DNA of 6,814 nucleotides, taken from positions 1 through 6,814 of the forward strand of contig JAISFK010000266.1 in NCBI GenBank assembly GCA_031263625.1. Reading direction: 5' to 3'. The position numbers and the translations under genes are program-made. Positions 4,823-6,814 of this stretch are shown in pieces. This DNA is from Clostridiales bacterium. GTDB taxonomy: Bacteria; Bacillota; Clostridia; WRLR01. The notes beneath the pieces were generated by a model. The model was not told the DNA's origin, ran no database searches, and saw only the letters and a program-made list of their open reading frames with translations. The number at the start of each line of letters is the position of its first letter. Positions within the stretch are counted from its first letter, which is position 1.

Positions 4823-5740
4823 ATGGAACTGTGGTATACGGAGCAGCACTCGGACGACGCGCGGTTCTCGCTGCGCGTGGAGCGCCAGCTTTACTGCGGG
4901 CAGAGCGAGTTTCAGAGAATCTGCGTGTACAGATCGACGGAGTTCGGCAATTTCCTCACGCTGGACGGCTATCTGATGATCACGGAAAAGGACGAGTTCA
5001 TCTACCACGAGATGATCGCGCACGTCCCGATGGCGGCGAGCCTCTCCGCCAGGACGGCGCTTGTGATCGGCGCGGGCGACGGTGGCACGGTGCGCGAGCT
5101 CGCGCGCTACCCGTCGCTGGAGCGGATCGACATGGTCGAGATAGACCGCGAGGTCGTGTCCGTGTGCAAGCGCTTCTTTCCCGGCGTCGCCTGCAGCCTG
5201 GACGACGAGCGCGTCACGATTTATTACGAGGACGGCCTGAAATTCATCCGCGCCAAGCAGAACGAGTACGACCTGATCGTCGTGGACTCGACGGATCCGT
5301 TCGGCCCCGGCGAGGGGCTGTTCACAAAGGAGTTTTACGGCAACTGCTGCAACGCGCTGACGGACCGCGGCATCCTGGCGAACCAGCACGAGAGCGTGTA
5401 CTACCGCGAATACGCCGAGCCCATGCGCCGCGCGCACAAGATCCTCGGCGGCATATTCCCCGTGTGCAGGGTGTACCAGGCGCACATACCCACGTACCCG
5501 TCCGGGCACTGGCTGTTCGGCTTCGCGTCGAAGGGCATCGACCCGGTGGATGGCCTCCGGGCCGCCGAATGGGAGCGGCTGGGCCTGCGGACGCGCTACT
5601 ACAACACCGCCCTGCACAGGGGCTGCTTCGCGCTGCCCAACTACGTGATCGCGCAGCTGGAGGGCGAGCCCGGCGAAAGCGCCCTCCCCGGCGGGGGCGA
5701 TCTCCGCGCCGAGGGCGGCCTCCCCGGCGGTGGCGGCTAG
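4823..5740 (+). CDS. speE: Spermidine synthase / polyamine aminopropyltransferase
   Basis: SpeE transfers the aminopropyl group of decarboxylated S-adenosylmethionine to a diamine, usually putrescine, giving spermidine. It has a small N-terminal beta domain and a Rossmann-type methyltransferase-like domain. Visible landmarks are MELWYTE at the start, GQSEFQRI (26-33), FLTLDG (44-49), EFIYHEMIAHVPM (58-70), VIGAGDGGTVREL (81-93, nucleotide loop), VEID (105-108, ribose contact), YEDGLKFI (135-142), VDSTDPFGP (154-162, with D155 and D158 as the catalytic and amine-binding acids) and YPSGHWLFGFASKG (225-238). All key residues are present. Length is 305 against roughly 275-290 in the family; the excess is a Gly-rich tail from about 281 ending in PGGGG. 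As the third gene after speD and the decarboxylase it completes a polyamine pathway. An agmatine- or cadaverine-preferring enzyme is also possible. Confidence 0.95.
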   Translation: MELWYTEQHSDDARFSLRVERQLYCGQSEFQRICVYRSTEFGNFLTLDGYLMITEKDEFIYHEMIAHVPMAASLSARTALVIGAGDGGTVRELARYPSLERIDMVEIDREVVSVCKRFFPGVACSLDDERVTIYYEDGLKFIRAKQNEYDLIVVDSTDPFGPGEGLFTKEFYGNCCNALTDRGILANQHESVYYREYAEPMRRAHKILGGIFPVCRVYQAHIPTYPSGHWLFGFASKGIDPVDGLRAAEWERLGLRTRYYNTALHRGCFALPNYVIAQLEGEPGESALPGGGDLRAEGGLPGGGG

Positions 5741-5747
5741 GTGGATT

Positions 5748-5818
5748 ATACTCGTGTTCGATTGGAAATTCCGACCGCAATTTGCGGTCGGACAGAGGAA
5801 ACGACCGGAAACGAGTAT
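5748..5818. other. Long imperfect palindrome with nested hairpin after speE
   Basis: ATACTCGT (5748-5755) and ACGAGTAT (5811-5818) form an outer 8-bp stem, extendable by TTC/GAA past one bulge. Inside it TCCGACCGC (5770-5778) and GCGGTCGGA (5784-5792) form a perfect 9-bp stem with an AATTT loop. GGAAACGA repeats at 5797-5804 and 5807-5814. There is no T-run after any stem, so it is not a plain terminator. A structured RNA or a small palindromic element is possible. Confidence 0.6.
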
Positions 5819-5859
5819 TACTGACTCGCGTTAGTGGGAAATTCAAACGCTCGTCAGTA
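5819..5859. other. Second stem-loop directly adjoining the palindrome
   Basis: TACTGAC (5819-5825) pairs with GTCAGTA (5853-5859). After a 2-nt by 2-nt internal loop, GCGTT (5828-5832) pairs with AACGC (5846-5850), leaving a 13-nt loop. It abuts the previous element with no gap, as in multi-stem RNAs. Confidence 0.55.
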
Positions 5860-5865
5860 TAGCGC

Positions 5866-5893
5866 CTGCCGGCGCGCTGCCGGTTTCTGCCGG
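5866..5893 (+). repeat. Three copies of CTGCCGG
   Basis: CTGCCGG begins at 5866, 5877 and 5887, spaced by 11 and 10 bp, about one helical turn. The array lies just upstream of the permease gene and could be a set of regulator half-sites. GCCGGC palindromes at 5868 and 5889 overlap the outer copies. Confidence 0.45.
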
Positions 5894-5923
5894 CAAAGAC
5901 TATGAGAGAAGTGATTGTTTTTT

Positions 5924-6769
5924 ATGCTTTCGCCCAATCGCAAGGGGCCGCTCTGCATGATGGCCGCCGCCATATGCTGGAGCTTTGGCGGGCTCTGCAT
6001 CAAATATGTGCCGTGGGGCGCAATGAGCATCATTGGCCTGCGCGCGCTGCTCGCCGCAGCGGTGTTTGCCGCCTATCGCAGAAGCGCGAGAGTGAATATC
6101 ACCCCCGGAAACGTGCTGGCCGCCATATGTCTGGCCGGCACGACCATCCTTTTTGTATTCGCCAACAAGCTGACGACTGCCGCGGCGGCGATCGTGCTGC
6201 AGTTTTCCGCGCCTGTTTTTATCATATTGCTCCAGCTGCTTTTTTACCGGATCAAGCCTAAGCTCGGCGAGATTGCCGCCGTGGCGGCGACGCTGGCGGG
6301 CATATTGTTTTTCTTCGCTGACAAGCTGGAGCCCGGCGGCGCGCTGGGCAACCTTCTGGCGCTTGCCGCCGGCCTGGCCTTTGCCGGCGTGTTTGTGTGC
6401 AACGCGCGGCCCGACGCGGATCCGGAGCAGTCGCTGATGCTGGGTTTTTTCATCGCGGCCGCCATTGGGCTGCCGTTCGCGCCCTTTGAAGTTTCCACCG
6501 ATCCTGCCGCTTGGGGGGCCATAGCCTTTTTAGGGCTGGTCCAGGTGGGGTTGGCCTACGTGTTTTTTTCCATCGGCATCAAGAAAACGCCCGCGCTCCT
6601 CGCCTGCCTGATCACCGCCATAGAGCCCGTGCTGAACCCCGTCTGGGTCGCGCTGGCCACGGGCGAGGTGCCCGGCCCATACGCGCTGGCGGGCGGCGTC
6701 GTGATCGTGGCGTCCGTCGCGGGCTACAGCGCGTGGGTCGAAAAGCGGCGCGCCCGCGCTCACAGGTAG
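5924..6769 (+). CDS. EamA-family (DMT superfamily) permease
   Basis: A 281-residue, very hydrophobic protein with about ten predicted membrane helices (roughly 9-29, 33-51, 63-82, 85-107, 114-132, 141-160, 170-186, 196-217, 224-245, 253-271), the layout of two fused five-helix EamA repeats. WSFGGLCIKY (19-28) near the first helix and ITAIEPVLNPVWVAL (230-244) before the last helix are typical; the latter holds the family's Glu-Pro motif. A basic tail (KRRARAHR) follows. EamA proteins are metabolite or drug exporters or importers; the substrate cannot be read from sequence. Its place after the polyamine genes does not prove a polyamine substrate. I chose ATG 5924; TTG 5915 is in frame and closer to the purine-rich GAGAGAAG (5904-5911), so the start may be nine bases earlier. 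Only minor GC differences from its neighbours are apparent. Confidence 0.9.
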   Translation: MLSPNRKGPLCMMAAAICWSFGGLCIKYVPWGAMSIIGLRALLAAAVFAAYRRSARVNITPGNVLAAICLAGTTILFVFANKLTTAAAAIVLQFSAPVFIILLQLLFYRIKPKLGEIAAVAATLAGILFFFADKLEPGGALGNLLALAAGLAFAGVFVCNARPDADPEQSLMLGFFIAAAIGLPFAPFEVSTDPAAWGAIAFLGLVQVGLAYVFFSIGIKKTPALLACLITAIEPVLNPVWVALATGEVPGPYALAGGVVIVASVAGYSAWVEKRRARAHR

Positions 6770-6813
6770 CGGCGCAGCTTTTCCAGCATGTCGCCCAGGC
6801 TGAGCGGCTTGCC
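6760..6813 (-). CDS. C-terminal end of a minus-strand gene, receiver-domain-like (partial)
   Basis: Reading the minus strand from the right edge gives GKPLSLGDMLEKLRRYL and a TGA stop. This resembles the end of a response-regulator receiver domain: the conserved Lys-Pro of the last beta strand followed by the amphipathic final helix (L-x-x-L/M-L-x-x-L/I-R-R). It could be a lone response regulator or the end of a hybrid histidine kinase. The gene is convergent with the permease gene and the two overlap by 10 bp at their 3' ends. Only 17 residues are visible, so the call is tentative. Confidence 0.5.
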   Translation of the reverse strand, partial: GKPLSLGDMLEKLRRYL

Positions 6814-6814
6814 C

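Noticed and set aside
4694..5617. Open frame on the minus strand (307 codons)
   Set aside because: Antisense to speE; a GC-driven shadow without recognisable domains.
5748..5859. Hammerhead-type ribozyme or guanidine riboswitch
   Set aside because: GAAA and CTGA words are present but the required CUGANGA core order is not, and I found no pair of ACGR-looped stems. I could not fit either consensus.
4723..5862. Open frame on the plus strand (379 codons) longer than speE itself
   Set aside because: It runs in another frame over speE, whose frame carries every spermidine synthase motif. This frame is Arg-rich and motif-free.
5902..6261. Open frame starting ATG 5902, with a start region overlapping the permease start
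   Set aside because: It shifts out of the permease frame and loses all membrane character; the permease frame is clearly the coding one.

Overview
The window most likely comes from a GC-rich Firmicute of the class Clostridia. The basis is the SpeD sequence: its N-terminal block, its cleavage region and its ending in NIY read like Clostridia-type proteins as I remember them. The decarboxylase is of the compact Bacillus SpeA type, and SpeE starts with the MELWYTE block common in that group. This assignment is inference from protein style; no database was searched.

Layout. Positions 1-295 hold the C-terminal end of a membrane-anchored extracytoplasmic protein (DUF3999-like). Positions 411-1260 hold a visibly AT-richer two-gene cassette, a minimal nucleotidyltransferase (MNT) followed by a HEPN protein, overlapping by 8 bp. 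It is bracketed by an imperfect 18-bp direct repeat (328-345 and 1430-1447), and its right side carries four back-to-back hairpins (1272-1366). Positions 1587-5740 hold a polyamine gene set in one orientation: speD (pyruvoyl-type S-adenosylmethionine decarboxylase), a PLP-dependent Orn/Lys/Arg decarboxylase (speA type) and speE (aminopropyltransferase). Positions 5741-5914 are a strongly structured intergenic region. An EamA/DMT-family permease gene follows (5924-6769), and the right edge holds the last 17 codons of a convergent minus-strand gene whose end looks like a response-regulator receiver domain.

How the genes work together. The PLP decarboxylase makes a diamine (or agmatine), SpeD makes decarboxylated S-adenosylmethionine, and SpeE transfers the aminopropyl group between them, giving spermidine or an analogue. 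No agmatinase is in the window, so the exact polyamine cannot be fixed. The MNT-HEPN pair resembles known toxin-antitoxin or defence modules and is probably an acquired unit unrelated to the polyamine genes.

The most unusual signal is that every polyamine gene carries Gly/Ala-rich low-complexity sequence absent from the normal family: about 50 residues just before the SpeD self-cleavage site, about 130 residues at the decarboxylase N-terminus, about 50 residues between its cofactor-binding Asp and Lys, and a 25-residue SpeE tail. The 237-bp spacer between speA and speE has the same texture. The conserved cores all appear intact.
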